A DNA stretch of 64,000 nucleotides from Betaproteobacteria bacterium (lineage in GTDB: Bacteria > Pseudomonadota > Gammaproteobacteria > Burkholderiales > SG8-39): assembly GCA_005881575.1 (NCBI GenBank), contig VBCA01000013.1, forward strand, positions 19,662 to 83,661, given 5' to 3'. Each line of letters opens with the position of its first letter. Position 1 is the first letter of the stretch. The notes beneath the pieces were generated by a model. That model saw only the letters and a list, made by a program, of their open reading frames with translations, did not search any database and had not been told where the DNA came from. A program made the position numbers and the translations under genes. Below, piece after piece: positions 18,562 to 29,169 of the stretch.

Positions 18562-19034
18562 TTGTAGGGGCTTCCGTCCTTGTGCGTGAAAACCCATTTC
18601 CCGTCTACCAGGCGCGCCGCCAGGTCCACGTCGGCGTAGGTGGCTGCGTCCCCGGTCGTGCGGTCGCCGATCTCCAGGTAGAGCGCGGGCTTCTTTGTCT
18701 CGTTGACGAGCTGATGCCCGTCCGCCCTTCCCGCGGGAAATCCGGCCGCCATGCCGCGCTTGAGCTTCTGTCGCCCGGCATCGGAGACGAGCGTGAGCTC
18801 GCCCTCGAGCACGTAGATAAACTCATCCTGCTTGGAGTGCCAGTGGCGCATCGAGGATTCCGCGCCCGGGTCAAGGCGCGTGAGGTTGACGCCGAAGTTT
18901 TTCAGGCCGGCCGCATCGCCGAGGCGCCGCTTGTGCCGGCCCGCGACTCGGGCTTTGTACGGTTCCGGGTAGCCGGTGGTCGACTGCTCGAGTACTTGCG
19001 CAGGATCGAGGGCGGGCGCGTTGGATTTCGTCAC
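18558..19034 (-). CDS. cupin-domain protein embedded in the pyr operon
   Basis: This 158-aa single-cupin protein starts at GTG 19034 (VTKSNAPALDPAQ). The metal-site motif 1 is MRHWHSKQDEFIYVLEGE (HxH...E) and motif 2 is FPAGRADGHQLVNET with the third His. It begins 2 bases after the pyrB stop and overlaps pyrC' by 4 bases, so it is translationally coupled to both. In Pseudomonas pyrB is followed directly by pyrC'. Cupins of this kind bind sugars or small acids; the ligand here is unknown. Confidence 0.82.
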   Translation of the reverse strand: MTKSNAPALDPAQVLEQSTTGYPEPYKARVAGRHKRRLGDAAGLKNFGVNLTRLDPGAESSMRHWHSKQDEFIYVLEGELTLVSDAGRQKLKRGMAAGFPAGRADGHQLVNETKKPALYLEIGDRTTGDAATYADVDLAARLVDGKWVFTHKDGSPYK

Positions 19035-19036
19035 GG

Positions 19037-19984
19037 TCAGTTTCCGGCGAGGATGCTCATCACCGCCATGCGCACGGCGATGCCGAAGGTGACCTGCGGC
19101 AGGATCACCGAGTGCGGGCCGTCGGCGACCGAGGAATCGATCTCGACGCCCCGGTTCATCGGCCCCGGGTGCATGACGATGGCATCGGGCTTGGCGAGGA
19201 CGAGCTTCTGCGGCGTCAAGCCGTAGGACTTGAAGAACTCCTGGGCGGAAGGCAGCAGCGGCCCTTTCATGCGCTCGTTTTGCAGGCGCAGCATGACCAC
19301 GACGTCGCAACCTGCGAGCCCCTCGCGCATGTCGTGATGCACGGAGACTCCGAGCTGCTCCACGCCCGTGGGCAGCAACGTCCTCGGTCCGATCACGCGT
19401 ACGTCGGGTGCGCCGAGGGTGGTGAGCCCGTGTATCAGCGAGCGCGCGACGCGCGAATGCAGCACGTCTCCGACGATGGCTACCGAGAGCCCGGTGAAGT
19501 CCTTCTTGTAGTGGCGAATGGTATAAATGTCGAGCAGCCCTTGAGTCGGGTGCGCATGGCGACCGTCGCCCGCATTGATCACGTGCACATGCGGGGCGAC
19601 GTGGCTCGCGATCAGGTGGGCGGCGCCGCTGGAGGAATGCCGCACGACGAACATGTCCGCGTGCATCGCGCAAAGGTTGTCGACCGTGTCGAGCAAGGTC
19701 TCGCCTTTGGTCGAAGACGATACGGTGATATTCAGGTTGATGACGTCGGCGGACAGGCGCTTCGCGGCGATCTCGAAGGTGGTACGCGTGCGTGTCGAGG
19801 GTTCGAAGAACAGGTTGAACACCGACTTGCCGCGCAGGAGCGGCACCTTCTTCACCTCGCGCTCGGTCACGCCGATGAAGGACGCGGCCGTGTCCAGGAT
19901 GTGCACGAGGATCTCGCGGGGAAGCCCCTCGATCGTGAGCAGGTGCTGGAGTTTTCCGTCGCCGTTAAGCTGCGGGTTTCGCAT
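19037..19984 (-). CDS. pyrB: aspartate carbamoyltransferase catalytic subunit
   Basis: From ATG 19984 ([16 protein letters not shown]) the protein is 315 aa. It has the carbamoyl-phosphate motif [13 protein letters not shown] (about 53-65), [14 protein letters not shown] and the C-terminal [12 protein letters not shown] for aspartate binding. It condenses carbamoyl phosphate and aspartate in pyrimidine synthesis. Its start lies within the end of pyrR (20-base overlap). Together with PyrC' it probably forms a Pseudomonas-type class A ATCase. Confidence 0.95.
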   Translation of the reverse strand: MRNPQLNGDGKLQHLLTIEGLPREILVHILDTAASFIGVTEREVKKVPLLRGKSVFNLFFEPSTRTRTTFEIAAKRLSADVINLNITVSSSTKGETLLDTVDNLCAMHADMFVVRHSSSGAAHLIASHVAPHVHVINAGDGRHAHPTQGLLDIYTIRHYKKDFTGLSVAIVGDVLHSRVARSLIHGLTTLGAPDVRVIGPRTLLPTGVEQLGVSVHHDMREGLAGCDVVVMLRLQNERMKGPLLPSAQEFFKSYGLTPQKLVLAKPDAIVMHPGPMNRGVEIDSSVADGPHSVILPQVTFGIAVRMAVMSILAGN

Positions 19985-20471
19985 CGGAGAGTCGCAAGAA
20001 AAATTTGCCGCGCTCGTCGCGCGCCAGTCGCAGAAGTTTGCCTGCGGGCATCGAAAGCGTGGCGCCGACATACTGTGCCGCGATCGGCAGCTGCCGTTCG
20101 CCGCGGTCGACCAGCGCCGCCAGCTCGATTTTTCCGGGGCGCCCATAGTCGAACAGCTCGTTCATCGCGGCGCGCACGGTGCGCCCGGTGTACAGAACAT
20201 CGTCGATCACGACGATATGCCGGCCGTTGACGTCGAACGGGATCTGAGAAGGCTTCACCGGGTGGTGGAGTCCGGCGACGTCGAAATCGTCGCGATAGAA
20301 GGAGATGTCGAGCGTTCCCATCGGCGTCGAAACCTCCAGCTCCCGGTGCAGACGCTCGGCGAGCCAGGCGCCGCCCGTGCGTATGCCGACGAGCCCGGTC
20401 GATTCGGTGACGCCGGCGCGGAGCTTCCGCGCGAGCTCTTCGCACAGCGCTTCAGCGTCGGGCAGGTCCAT
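19965..20471 (-). CDS. pyrR: pyr operon regulator / uracil phosphoribosyltransferase PyrR
   Basis: This 168-aa type I PRTase has the PRPP loop [16 protein letters not shown] (about 93-108), the [14 protein letters not shown] substrate loop and DISFYRDD. In Bacillus PyrR binds pyr mRNA to attenuate; in Gram-negatives it may act only as UPRTase or regulate by another route. No attenuator is visible because the gene starts inside ruvX (20-base overlap), leaving no leader upstream. Confidence 0.93.
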   Translation of the reverse strand: MDLPDAEALCEELARKLRAGVTESTGLVGIRTGGAWLAERLHRELEVSTPMGTLDISFYRDDFDVAGLHHPVKPSQIPFDVNGRHIVVIDDVLYTGRTVRAAMNELFDYGRPGKIELAALVDRGERQLPIAAQYVGATLSMPAGKLLRLARDERGKFFLRLSDAKPAA

Positions 20472-20907
20472 CCAGATAACTCTGCAGGATGATTTGAGCG
20501 GCGAGGGCGTGCACCGTCTGCTTGCGCTTGCGCTCCCTGAGGCCGCTTTCGCGGAACGTTTCTTCCGCGGCGGTCGAAGAAAGCCTCTCGTCGGTGAGTT
20601 CTACCGGGAGCCGAAAGCGCGCCGCGAGCCGGCGCGCGAATCGCCGCGCGCGCCGCGTCATGTCATGCTCACCGCCGTCCATCGCTAGCGGCAGGCCGAC
20701 TACCAGCAGTTCGGGCCGCCATTCGCGCACGAGCGTTTCGACCTCCGCCATGCACCGGCTCGCACCTGCCGCCTCGAACATCCCCAGGGGATTGGCGAGT
20801 CGCGTTTCGGTATCACCCACCGCGACGCCGATCCAACGCGCGCCGAAATCGAATGCAAGTACGGTGTGGCCGGAGACCTTTGACGGGGCCACGGCCGCCT
20901 CGCTCAC
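20452..20907 (-). CDS. ruvX: Holliday-junction resolvase-like / pre-16S rRNA nuclease YqgF
   Basis: This 151-aa RNase H-fold protein has [16 protein letters not shown] (first acidic residue), [14 protein letters not shown] and [12 protein letters not shown] (YqgF motif). YqgF trims the 5' end of pre-16S rRNA in E. coli. It starts at GTG 20907, overlapping the yqgE stop (GTGA), and ends within pyrR. The yqgE-ruvX-pyrR order is widely conserved. Confidence 0.93.
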   Translation of the reverse strand: MSEAAVAPSKVSGHTVLAFDFGARWIGVAVGDTETRLANPLGMFEAAGASRCMAEVETLVREWRPELLVVGLPLAMDGGEHDMTRRARRFARRLAARFRLPVELTDERLSSTAAEETFRESGLRERKRKQTVHALAAQIILQSYLDGPARR

Positions 20908-21464
20908 GCGTGCCCTGCCTCCTCGGACAATCTGGCGAAGTCGATGCCGAGCAGCTTCATCGCCGCGGGCAGGCGTTCCTCAGTCGGCGTATCGAAAATG
21001 ATCCCATCTTTGGCTTCGACGGTGAGCCAGGCGTTCTGCTTGATTTCATTCTCGAGCTGTCCCGCCGCCCAGCCCGCATAGCCGAGCGTGACCAGAAGCT
21101 TGTGCGGACCGCCGCCCTGACCGACCGCTTCCAGAATGTCCTTGGAAGTGGTGAGACCCATCTTGCCGCGCACCGCAAGAGTGGATTGCCACTCCCCGAG
21201 GGGCTGGTGCAGGACAAAGCCACGGTCGGTTTGCACCGGTCCGCCGAAATACACCGGCTCATTCACCAGAATCTGAGAAGTCAGCCGCAGGCTCAGGCGG
21301 TCGAACAGGGCGCCCAGAGTCATCTCGATCGGGCGGTTGACCACCACGCCGAGCGCCCCCTGGTCATTGTGCTCGCAGATGAATGTCAGGGTGCGGGCAA
21401 AATAGGGATCGACCATGTTGGGCATGGCGATCAAGAAATGATTGGTGAGATTGACCTGGGCCAT
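20904..21464 (-). CDS. yqgE: YqgE/AlgH family protein
   Basis: From ATG 21464 ([17 protein letters not shown]) the protein is 186 aa, the usual length. Family signatures are [30 protein letters not shown] and the late [23 protein letters not shown] at 21506 would add 14 residues not seen in the family. The molecular function is unknown; it was called AlgH in Pseudomonas. It is 85 bases downstream of the chpA stop. Confidence 0.93.
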   Translation of the reverse strand: MAQVNLTNHFLIAMPNMVDPYFARTLTFICEHNDQGALGVVVNRPIEMTLGALFDRLSLRLTSQILVNEPVYFGGPVQTDRGFVLHQPLGEWQSTLAVRGKMGLTTSKDILEAVGQGGGPHKLLVTLGYAGWAAGQLENEIKQNAWLTVEAKDGIIFDTPTEERLPAAMKLLGIDFARLSEEAGHA

Positions 21465-21548
21465 GGAGGCGAGTTCGTATTGTAATCCCTCGGCAGGGTC
21501 ACGCACAATTTTGCGCCGCGCCCTTGGCGTCGTGCAGGCGCGGGATTA

Positions 21549-24500
21549 TCAGGCTGCAGCCCGCCGCTCCTTGAGAAACCCGGAGATTTTCTCGATGAGA
21601 TCGTCTTCCCGGTAGGGCTTGCCGAGGAAGTGGCTGACGCCGATCTCTTTCGCGTAGCTCTGGTGCTTGTCGGCAGTGCGCGAGGTGATCATGATGATCG
21701 GCACCCGGGCGAGGCGCTTGTCGGCCCTCACGTTCCGCGTGAGGTCGAACCCGTCCATGCGCGGCATCTCGATATCGACCAGCATCACGTCGGGGACGAT
21801 CTCCAGCAGCTTTTCCATCGCTTCGACGCCGTCGCGCGCCGTCACCACGAGATAGCCATGGCGCTCGAGCAGCCTTCCGGTGACTTTGCGCACGGTGAGC
21901 GAATCGTCGACCACCATGATCGTGGGCTGCGTAGCCGCGGCTTGCGGCTTGGGCGCTTCATAAACGATCGCCGGGCGAGCAACCACTTCCCTCAGCGCGA
22001 GCAGCACCGGATTCAGGATGAGCACGATCTCGCCCGTGCCGAGCACCGTGGCGCCTGTGATGCCCGCGACCCGCTGCAGCTGCGGACCGATCGACTTCAC
22101 GACGATTTCCTGGTTGCTGCCGACCATTTCATCCACGTGCAGCGCGATGGCGTTGGTGCCACTGCGCAGGTACAGCGTCGGGGAGAAGCGTTTCTGTTCC
22201 GCGATCGCGTCGGAAATCCCGAGGAGGTGCGGGAGATAATGGAACGGGTAGCGCCGATCCTGCCATTCGGTCTGGCGCGATGCGTACGCGGAGACCAGTT
22301 GCTCCTGTCTCAATTGCAGCACCTGCTCGACCATCACGGAGGGAATCGCGTAGATCTTGGCGCCCGCGCGCACGAGCACCGTCTGGGTCACCGCAAGGGT
22401 CAGCGGCAGGTAGATGGTGAAGCGCGTGCCCTGTCCCCGCGTGAAGCGCATCTCCACCCGTCCGCCAAGCGCGGCGACCTCGCTGCGCACCACGTCCATA
22501 CCGACGCCGCGCCCGGCCACCTGCGAGACCTCGGTGGCGGTGGAGAATCCCGCGTGGAAAATGAAATCGGCGATCTCCGCCTCCGAGAGCGTCGCACTGG
22601 GCTCAATGAGGCCCTTTTCGATCGCTTTCTCGCGGATCCGGTCGATCGGGAGGCCGCCGCCATCATCGGACAGCGAGAGCTGCACTTCGTTACCCTCCTG
22701 TTTCAGGTCGAGGCGAATTTCGCCGATTTCCGGCTTGCCCGCGGCCCGGCGTTTGTCCGGCGCCTCGATGCCGTGGGTGACGGCGTTGCGCAGCAGGTGC
22801 TCGAACGGCCCGGTGATGCGCTCGAGCACCGAGCGGTCGAGCTCGACTTGGGTGCCTTTGATATCCAGACTGGCGCGCTTTCCGACTTCCTTCGAGGTCT
22901 GGCGCACGATGCGGTAGAGGCGTTCCTGCAGGCTGCCGAACGGCACCATGCGCACGCGCATCAGGTCCTGCTGCAGGTCACGGTTGAGCCGCGCCTGCGC
23001 AAGCAGCGCCTTTTCGGTCTCGTCCACGGCGTTGGCGAGGTTTCCGTGCACGGTCGACACGTCACTCACGCTTTCCGCCATTAGCCGCGTCACTTCCTGG
23101 AAGCGGGTGAAGCGATCGAATTCGAGCGGGTCGAATTCACGCATGGATTCTTTGGCGAGCTCCTGGCGCGATTGCATCTGCGACTCCGCCTGGATTTCGA
23201 TCTCGCGCAGCTGCGCGCGCAGCCGCGCGACGTTGTCGGTGAGTTCCTGCATGGCCGCCTTGAGCGCGCGCATTTCGCCCTCGATCCGGCTGCGCGCGAT
23301 GGCGACTTCTCCCGCCTCGTTGACCAGCCGGTCGACGATGTCCGCGCGTACCCGCAACAGCGCCTTGGGCTGTAGCTCGCGCTCGGCAATTGGTACCGCC
23401 TTCGCCGCCGCGGCCGGGCCCTGGGGCGCTGGCTCGGGCGCCGCCTCGGTTGCCTCGACGGCGACGGCCGCCGGCTTCGAAGCCACGGCCATGGCGGAGA
23501 GGTCTTCTTCCGACACACGGGGCTTCTGCAGCTGCTCGAACAGGATACCCATGCGGTCCCACGACGTCTCCAACTCCTCAAACAGGGCCGCCGGCAGCAC
23601 CTTGACCGACATGGCGTTCTCGACGCGCGTCTCCATGTGGTGCGTCAGCTCGCCCAGCGCCATCGCTCCCGCCATGCGCGCGCTCCCCTTCAGGGTATGC
23701 AGCACGCGTTGCAGGGCTTGGCCGAGCGCTGGATTGTCTCGATTGTCGCGCCAGTCGCGCATCGCCGAGCCTACCGCGGGAACCAGCTCCTGGGCTTCGT
23801 CGAGGAAGATCTGCAGGAGCTCAGGATCGATGTCGTCGTCGAGCCGCCGCTGGCGGCGATCGAGCGTAATGTCTAGATCGAGGTCGTCGAGAGAACTGTC
23901 GCCTGCCTCGGCTTGCGCGAGCTCTTCGGTCGCACCGGCCTCCGTTTCGCGGGACGGCGGGGAAAGAGGAGCCAGTTCCTTTTCCTCGGGCGGCGTCGAT
24001 TCCTGAGAGACACCCGCCTGCTCCCCGATGCGCTCCAGCCGAGCGACCAGCTCCGGGACGGCTCGCGGCACGCGCAATTGGACCACGCCCGTAACCATCG
24101 CCTCGATCGTGTCGATCGCCTCTCCGACCAGCGACTGCTCGTCCTCGGAAAGCTCGCTGGTCGCGAGTTTTTGCAGCGCCTTCTCTAGCGCGTAGCCAAG
24201 ATCCGAGAGGGCCGAGATTTTCACGGTCCCCGAAGTGCCCGCGAGCGTGTGTACCGCGCGCAGTAAGGCGTCGCTGACCACGCCGTGCTGGCTCAGGGTC
24301 TCGTGCTCCTCCCTGATCGCGATCACGTGCGCGCGCGCCTCCCCGCTGAAAATGGCGAAGAGCGTCGTCGAGACCCGGTGTTCGCCGAGTTGGACGAACT
24401 CCTCGGGTGCCGCCCGCGCGACCGGGATGCGAGCTGACGTCGCGGGCGCGAACTCGGCTTTTGCAGAAGCGGCAGGTTCGGCGGCCGGGGCCGGGGCTGC

Positions 24501-26924
24501 TCTCGGCGCCTCGAGAGGTGCCTGCTCCGTCGCTTCGCCGCGACGCACGCGTTCCGCGGCCGCGACCAGCGAGCGCTCATCGCCAGAGACTCCGCCCGTC
24601 TTGAGGCGCTTGACGTTGTCGGAAAAATAGTCGTGAGCGAGCCCGATCAGCTGCAGCAGTGCGGGCGTTGCGGCACGTTCCTCCTGCACCCACGCGTTCA
24701 TGGTCTGCTCAACGGCCCAGGCGGCTTCCCCGAGGCGCATGAGGCCCACCATGCGCCCGCTGCCTTTCAAGGTGTGGAAACCGCGGCGGATCGTCGTGAG
24801 CGCTTCTTTGTTGGCGTGCTGTTCGCGCAACGTATCGAGCTGCTCCCGAATCGTTGCGAGCACCTCGTCGGACTCCTCCAGATAGACCCCCAGGAGCTCG
24901 GCGTCGATCGCCTCGGCGCTCGCGTCGATGAGCTTGGCAGCCTCAGGAGATGGTGAGGGTGCCGCCGCCGTGATTTTGTCGATGGCTTCCTTGAGGTAAG
25001 GCGTAAGCGGCATGGTGCTCGCCTTGTCGAGCGCCTTGAGCGCCTTCCCTGCGGAATCTTCCAGCTTCTGGTCGGCGATGAGTCCTGCGTCTTTCTGGAG
25101 CGCGGCGAGGTTTTTCTTCAGTTCGGCCCGAATGGCTCCGTCATGGGGTTTGGTCTTCCATTCCTCGTACAGACTCGCCGTCTCGCGCTGCTGCTCGGCG
25201 ACCTGCGCCTCGACGGTGGTGACCGGCTGGGCGGCGTCGGCTTCCTCTTTTCTTGCCGCCGCTAGCGGCTGCATCGCGGCTTCAAAGTCGACCTTGCCGT
25301 GGGCCAGGCTCTCGATGTAAAAACCAAGGCCCGAGAGAATCTGGGCGATGCGCTCGAAATCCTGCGAGTTCGCGCTGTGGGTTGCGCCGGAAAACCGGCG
25401 GATATCCTCCGCGGCCGCAGCCAGGGATTCTTGCGCACGCTGCTCGCCCAGCATCTCCAGCGCCCCGAGCAGCTGGTGTACGGGCTTCTCGAGCGACACG
25501 AGCTCGTCGCGTTTCGCCGGATCACGGAAGAAGGTGTCCAGAACCTGCTCGATGGTGCGTAGGTTGGCACGCATTTCCGAGACAACCTGGTTCATGAGGA
25601 GCCGTTCCTGTGCCTTGCGCGACATCTCGTCTAGCAAGGGGATCTCCGGTGCGCTGCGTCGGAGCTTGCCGAGCATGCAATCCTCGAGGCGCGAGCGCAG
25701 GAGTTGCGCCTGCTGGGCAAACTCGCCGGAGAGATGCGCGAGACCGGCAAGCGCATTTTCGAGCAGCAGGAGTGCCGTTGCGACTTCGAGCGCGACCGCC
25801 TCGCTCATGTTTTCGCGGTTCGAGGTGAGCCACGCGGAGACCTCGGCGACTTTCCCAGCCAGCGCGGTGAGATCTGCGTTGCCCAGTTGCTCGGCGTCGT
25901 CCTTGAGCGCGGCTGCGCTGTCGCAGAATGCGTGCAGCGACGGAGGATTGCCTGATGCGAACTTGTTCCAGGCGTCCTTCGCATGGGTGAGGTGCTCGCG
26001 TGCCGACTTCAGCGCCGGATTCTCCTCGATCGTGTCGCCGTCGCTCTCGGGCGCCGGGATGGTCTGGCCCAGATGGTAGACTTCCTGCACTTCGCGCACG
26101 CGCGCGGTCGACGGTTTGGCGCGAGCCACGTAATAGAGGACCTCGCGCATCAACCGCTCGGCGACGCTTGGCGTGCCTTCGAGCAGCCGCTTGATCTGTT
26201 GCTCGATGCGGTTGCACAACTGTTTCGCGTCAACATCCTGGGCCAGCGCGTTGTGCGCGAGAGCATCGAACAAGGCAAGCGACACCCACCAGAAGGCGCG
26301 CTGCGAGGTTGGGCCCTGCGCCGCTTCGATCGCTTCGATGGCGGCGCGCATGTCCTCGGCTCCGCTCGCGTCGTTCTTGAGCCACTTGAGGAGTCCACGC
26401 TGGTAGCGGCTGCGCTGCTCGCGCAGGTACTTGTCCGAATCGCCCGCCTTCGATGCGCCCGCAACCTTGTCGCGCTTGGGCGGGCGGAAAGTGAGATTCG
26501 GATAATAGAGATCGGTCGGATCGGCGCGCCCGCCCCGCGCTGTAACGACGTCGCGGTACAGCGCATAGAGCCTCAAGGGCTGATTGGGGTTGCCCGCCAT
26601 GAGCTGGTCGAGGTAGGTGCGGATTCCGTTAAGAGCACGCTCGACCAGCCGGAAGATCTCGCTCTTCCTTAGGGAAGCTTCCTTTTCGATGCCGGCGAGC
26701 AGGCCTTCAAGCTCCTCGGACACGCGAGTGACGCCTTCCAGACCGACGATCGAGAGCGCGCCGTGTGCCTGGTGCAGGTGCGATTGGCTCGACTTCAGCT
26801 GTGCGGCGTCAGCGCTGTTCGTCGCGAACGCGCGCAGCGCCTCCTGGGAGCGCTGGATAGCGTGGTCGATCTCGCCCTTGACCCAGGAAAGTGGCCCGAC
26901 GTCGAAATCGGCGCGTGCAGTCAT
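21549..26924 (-). CDS. chpA: hybrid chemotaxis histidine kinase ChpA/PilL of the pilus Chp system
   Basis: This 1791-aa CheA-like kinase has several Hpt-like modules: a degenerate one near residue 50 (QAHGALSIVG), another near 480, FHTLKGSGRMVG (His about 717), VHTLAGTSGTV (about 890, Lys missing) and LHTLKGSARMAG (about 1074). Dimerisation, the HATPase core HLLRNAVTHG (about 1376) with DDGGGL, a CheW domain (about 1500-1640) and a C-terminal receiver with phosphoacceptor in LVDIEMPRMDG (about 1716) follow. It takes signals from PilJ/PilI to PilG/PilH to control twitching. P. aeruginosa ChpA is about 2470 aa, so this version has fewer modules. Confidence 0.94.
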   Translation of the reverse strand: MTARADFDVGPLSWVKGEIDHAIQRSQEALRAFATNSADAAQLKSSQSHLHQAHGALSIVGLEGVTRVSEELEGLLAGIEKEASLRKSEIFRLVERALNGIRTYLDQLMAGNPNQPLRLYALYRDVVTARGGRADPTDLYYPNLTFRPPKRDKVAGASKAGDSDKYLREQRSRYQRGLLKWLKNDASGAEDMRAAIEAIEAAQGPTSQRAFWWVSLALFDALAHNALAQDVDAKQLCNRIEQQIKRLLEGTPSVAERLMREVLYYVARAKPSTARVREVQEVYHLGQTIPAPESDGDTIEENPALKSAREHLTHAKDAWNKFASGNPPSLHAFCDSAAALKDDAEQLGNADLTALAGKVAEVSAWLTSNRENMSEAVALEVATALLLLENALAGLAHLSGEFAQQAQLLRSRLEDCMLGKLRRSAPEIPLLDEMSRKAQERLLMNQVVSEMRANLRTIEQVLDTFFRDPAKRDELVSLEKPVHQLLGALEMLGEQRAQESLAAAAEDIRRFSGATHSANSQDFERIAQILSGLGFYIESLAHGKVDFEAAMQPLAAARKEEADAAQPVTTVEAQVAEQQRETASLYEEWKTKPHDGAIRAELKKNLAALQKDAGLIADQKLEDSAGKALKALDKASTMPLTPYLKEAIDKITAAAPSPSPEAAKLIDASAEAIDAELLGVYLEESDEVLATIREQLDTLREQHANKEALTTIRRGFHTLKGSGRMVGLMRLGEAAWAVEQTMNAWVQEERAATPALLQLIGLAHDYFSDNVKRLKTGGVSGDERSLVAAAERVRRGEATEQAPLEAPRAAPAPAAEPAASAKAEFAPATSARIPVARAAPEEFVQLGEHRVSTTLFAIFSGEARAHVIAIREEHETLSQHGVVSDALLRAVHTLAGTSGTVKISALSDLGYALEKALQKLATSELSEDEQSLVGEAIDTIEAMVTGVVQLRVPRAVPELVARLERIGEQAGVSQESTPPEEKELAPLSPPSRETEAGATEELAQAEAGDSSLDDLDLDITLDRRQRRLDDDIDPELLQIFLDEAQELVPAVGSAMRDWRDNRDNPALGQALQRVLHTLKGSARMAGAMALGELTHHMETRVENAMSVKVLPAALFEELETSWDRMGILFEQLQKPRVSEEDLSAMAVASKPAAVAVEATEAAPEPAPQGPAAAAKAVPIAERELQPKALLRVRADIVDRLVNEAGEVAIARSRIEGEMRALKAAMQELTDNVARLRAQLREIEIQAESQMQSRQELAKESMREFDPLEFDRFTRFQEVTRLMAESVSDVSTVHGNLANAVDETEKALLAQARLNRDLQQDLMRVRMVPFGSLQERLYRIVRQTSKEVGKRASLDIKGTQVELDRSVLERITGPFEHLLRNAVTHGIEAPDKRRAAGKPEIGEIRLDLKQEGNEVQLSLSDDGGGLPIDRIREKAIEKGLIEPSATLSEAEIADFIFHAGFSTATEVSQVAGRGVGMDVVRSEVAALGGRVEMRFTRGQGTRFTIYLPLTLAVTQTVLVRAGAKIYAIPSVMVEQVLQLRQEQLVSAYASRQTEWQDRRYPFHYLPHLLGISDAIAEQKRFSPTLYLRSGTNAIALHVDEMVGSNQEIVVKSIGPQLQRVAGITGATVLGTGEIVLILNPVLLALREVVARPAIVYEAPKPQAAATQPTIMVVDDSLTVRKVTGRLLERHGYLVVTARDGVEAMEKLLEIVPDVMLVDIEMPRMDGFDLTRNVRADKRLARVPIIMITSRTADKHQSYAKEIGVSHFLGKPYREDDLIEKISGFLKERRAAA

Positions 26925-26948
26925 TGCTCCCGACCTGGCTCTCCCGCC

Positions 26949-29138
26949 TCAACCTATCTTGAAGCCCGACACCGAACCTTTCAGCTCCTTGGCGAGCTCG
27001 GCAAGCTGGCCGATCGACACTGCGGTGCGCTTGGTGCCCTCGGTGGTCTGCTGGGTGATGCTCAGAATGTCCTGCATGCTGGTCGCCACCGTATTTGCGG
27101 ATCTCGCTTGCTGTTCGGTGGTCATCGTGATGCCCTCAATCAGCTGGGCGAGCTGCTGCGACACCGATCCGATCTCCGAGAGCGCCTGGCCCGCGGCGTC
27201 CGAGAGCTTCGCACCTTCGACCACGCCCTGCGTGCTCTTCTCCATGGCGGACACCGCGTCCTGCGTGTCTGTCTGAATGGTCTTGACGATCGCACCGATC
27301 TGCTTGGTTGCCTCGGCTGAGCGCTCCGCAAGTCGCTGCACTTCTTCGGCCACCACCGTGAAACCGCGTCCGGCTTCACCCGCTGAAGCCGCCTGGATCG
27401 CGGCGTTCAGCGCGAGAACGTTCGTCTGCTCGGTAATGTCCGAGATCAGCTCCACGATCTCGCCGATCTCCTGAGAGGATTCGCCCAGTCGCTTGATGCG
27501 CTTGGAGGTCTCCTGGATCTGCTCGCGGATCTCGTTCATGCCCGAGATCGAGTTCTGCACCGCCTGCGTGCCTTTCTGCGCGGCGGCGAGCGATTGACGC
27601 GCCACGCTGGCCGACTGCGAAGCACTCTCCGACATCGCGTTCATGGCCTTTGCCATGCTGAGAACGGAAGCACTCGTCTGGCGGATCTCGACGGACTGTT
27701 TTTCTGCGGCGGCGAGCAGCTGCGCCGAGGTCTGCTGCGCGGACTCCGTCGCGCTCGTCACCTGAGCGGCAGCCGCGTTGATCCGGGTGATGAGGGTTCT
27801 CAGCTCGTCGATGGTGAAGTTTACCGAGTCGGCAATGGCGCCGGTAATCTCCTCGGTCACCGTCGCCTTCACGGTGAGGTCGCCTTCCGCGAGGTTGCCC
27901 ATCTCGTTCATCAGCCGCAGAATCGCGTCCTGGTTCGACTGGTTGGTTCGCTCGGTCTCCGCGCGTTGGCGCTCGGCCTCTTCGGCGCGCCGGCGCGTGT
28001 CGCCCAAGTACACCAGGACGATCAGCGAGATCACGGCGATGGCCGCGAGAATCAGGAACCCGAGCACGATGAAGTTGGTCGTGCGCTCGCCAAGTTCCTG
28101 CTCATACGCGTCAGCCAGTTTTTGCGACGCTGCAAGCAGCGGCTCGGAATCGTCCACGACCTTGCGGCCGGCCTGCTTTGCATTCACCAGCGACTGCAGA
28201 TTTCCGAGAATCGAGGCCACCGCCCCCTGGAATTCCTGGTAGGCTTTGTCGAGTTCCGCAAGCTTTGCCTGCTGCTCCGGGTCCTTCGCTGCGGTGACGC
28301 GAAGCACGTCACTGCCCTTCAACAAGCCCTGCAGCAACTCGCGGAAGGTGGTGGTGTCCTTGCCCATCAGAAACGCCACCTCCGGGTCGATCACGTCGGC
28401 ACCGAGCATGGCATTCGCGTTCCGCGCGAGGCGCTGCGTCAGCATCACCAGCTGCCCTGAAAGGGAGACCTCGCGCGCGGGCGCCTGCGACTGCAACTTG
28501 AGCGCCTGAACCTGCTCGGCAAGATCGAGCAGCAGCGGATTGTTGGTGTTGATCAGGCGTACCGCCGTCGCGAGTCCGATGAGGTTCTTGCTTTGCGCGA
28601 GCACGAGCTGCGCGCTGCGGTCGGTCTTTTCCCACTCCTTGGTCAACGCATCAAGCTGCGGTTTAACCGCGTCCGATGTCGCCGGCAGGGATACGTCACT
28701 CGCCTGCCCACCCTGCGTGAGCAGCTTCAGCGCCGCGATGAATTCATCGCGCGACTGCTGCAACTGCTTGAACGCCTCGGGGCTGCCGATGAGCCCCGTT
28801 TGCGCTGCCTTGGCGATGCGCTGGGACAGCATGCGCATCTGCGCGGCAGTGGAAACATAGACTGTGCCGTAAGTCGCTTCGCGGTTGTCCTTGAACACGA
28901 TGAATGCGGCCGCGACGAAGAGCACCGCAAATATCGCGCCGAGAATCGTGTACTGCCGGCCGACGCGGACCGTTCCGAGACCGGCCACCCGCTGTTTCGG
29001 CCCTTCGATGACGGTCCTCGGGCCGGGCGCGGGTCTGGCAACCGGCCTGGGCACGGCCCGAGGGATTGCTCTCGGGGCCTGAGTAGTGGGTGTCGCACCC
29101 TTGGTTCCCGCCTTGGCTGGAAATCTTAGAAATGCCAT
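26949..29138 (-). CDS. pilJ: type IV pilus methyl-accepting chemoreceptor PilJ
   Basis: This 729-aa protein starts at ATG 29138 ([11 protein letters not shown]). A Pro/Arg-rich cytoplasmic leader precedes a first helix (about 62-84). The periplasmic part has two PilJ-type helical modules, each containing QRLARNAN or [12 protein letters not shown] segments. A second helix (about 360-385), HAMP and the MCP hairpin [20 protein letters not shown] (about 575) complete the receptor. It senses surface or pilin state and signals through PilI to ChpA. It is 24 bases before chpA. Confidence 0.94.
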   Translation of the reverse strand: MAFLRFPAKAGTKGATPTTQAPRAIPRAVPRPVARPAPGPRTVIEGPKQRVAGLGTVRVGRQYTILGAIFAVLFVAAAFIVFKDNREATYGTVYVSTAAQMRMLSQRIAKAAQTGLIGSPEAFKQLQQSRDEFIAALKLLTQGGQASDVSLPATSDAVKPQLDALTKEWEKTDRSAQLVLAQSKNLIGLATAVRLINTNNPLLLDLAEQVQALKLQSQAPAREVSLSGQLVMLTQRLARNANAMLGADVIDPEVAFLMGKDTTTFRELLQGLLKGSDVLRVTAAKDPEQQAKLAELDKAYQEFQGAVASILGNLQSLVNAKQAGRKVVDDSEPLLAASQKLADAYEQELGERTTNFIVLGFLILAAIAVISLIVLVYLGDTRRRAEEAERQRAETERTNQSNQDAILRLMNEMGNLAEGDLTVKATVTEEITGAIADSVNFTIDELRTLITRINAAAAQVTSATESAQQTSAQLLAAAEKQSVEIRQTSASVLSMAKAMNAMSESASQSASVARQSLAAAQKGTQAVQNSISGMNEIREQIQETSKRIKRLGESSQEIGEIVELISDITEQTNVLALNAAIQAASAGEAGRGFTVVAEEVQRLAERSAEATKQIGAIVKTIQTDTQDAVSAMEKSTQGVVEGAKLSDAAGQALSEIGSVSQQLAQLIEGITMTTEQQARSANTVATSMQDILSITQQTTEGTKRTAVSIGQLAELAKELKGSVSGFKIG

Positions 29139-29142
29139 TGGA

Positions 29143-29149
29143 CCCTCCT
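29143..29149 (-). promoter_or_regulatory. strong Shine-Dalgarno deciding the pilJ start
   Basis: Minus-strand AGGAGGG lies 4 bases before ATG 29138, fixing it over an upstream in-frame codon at 29243 that falls inside pilI. Confidence 0.6.
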
Positions 29150-29169
29150 GTGTTCGGTTACCGGGGGCG

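Noticed and set aside
21630..23084. 484-codon plus-strand open frame inside chpA
   Set aside because: Opposes the CheW/receiver part of chpA; composition typical of an antisense frame.
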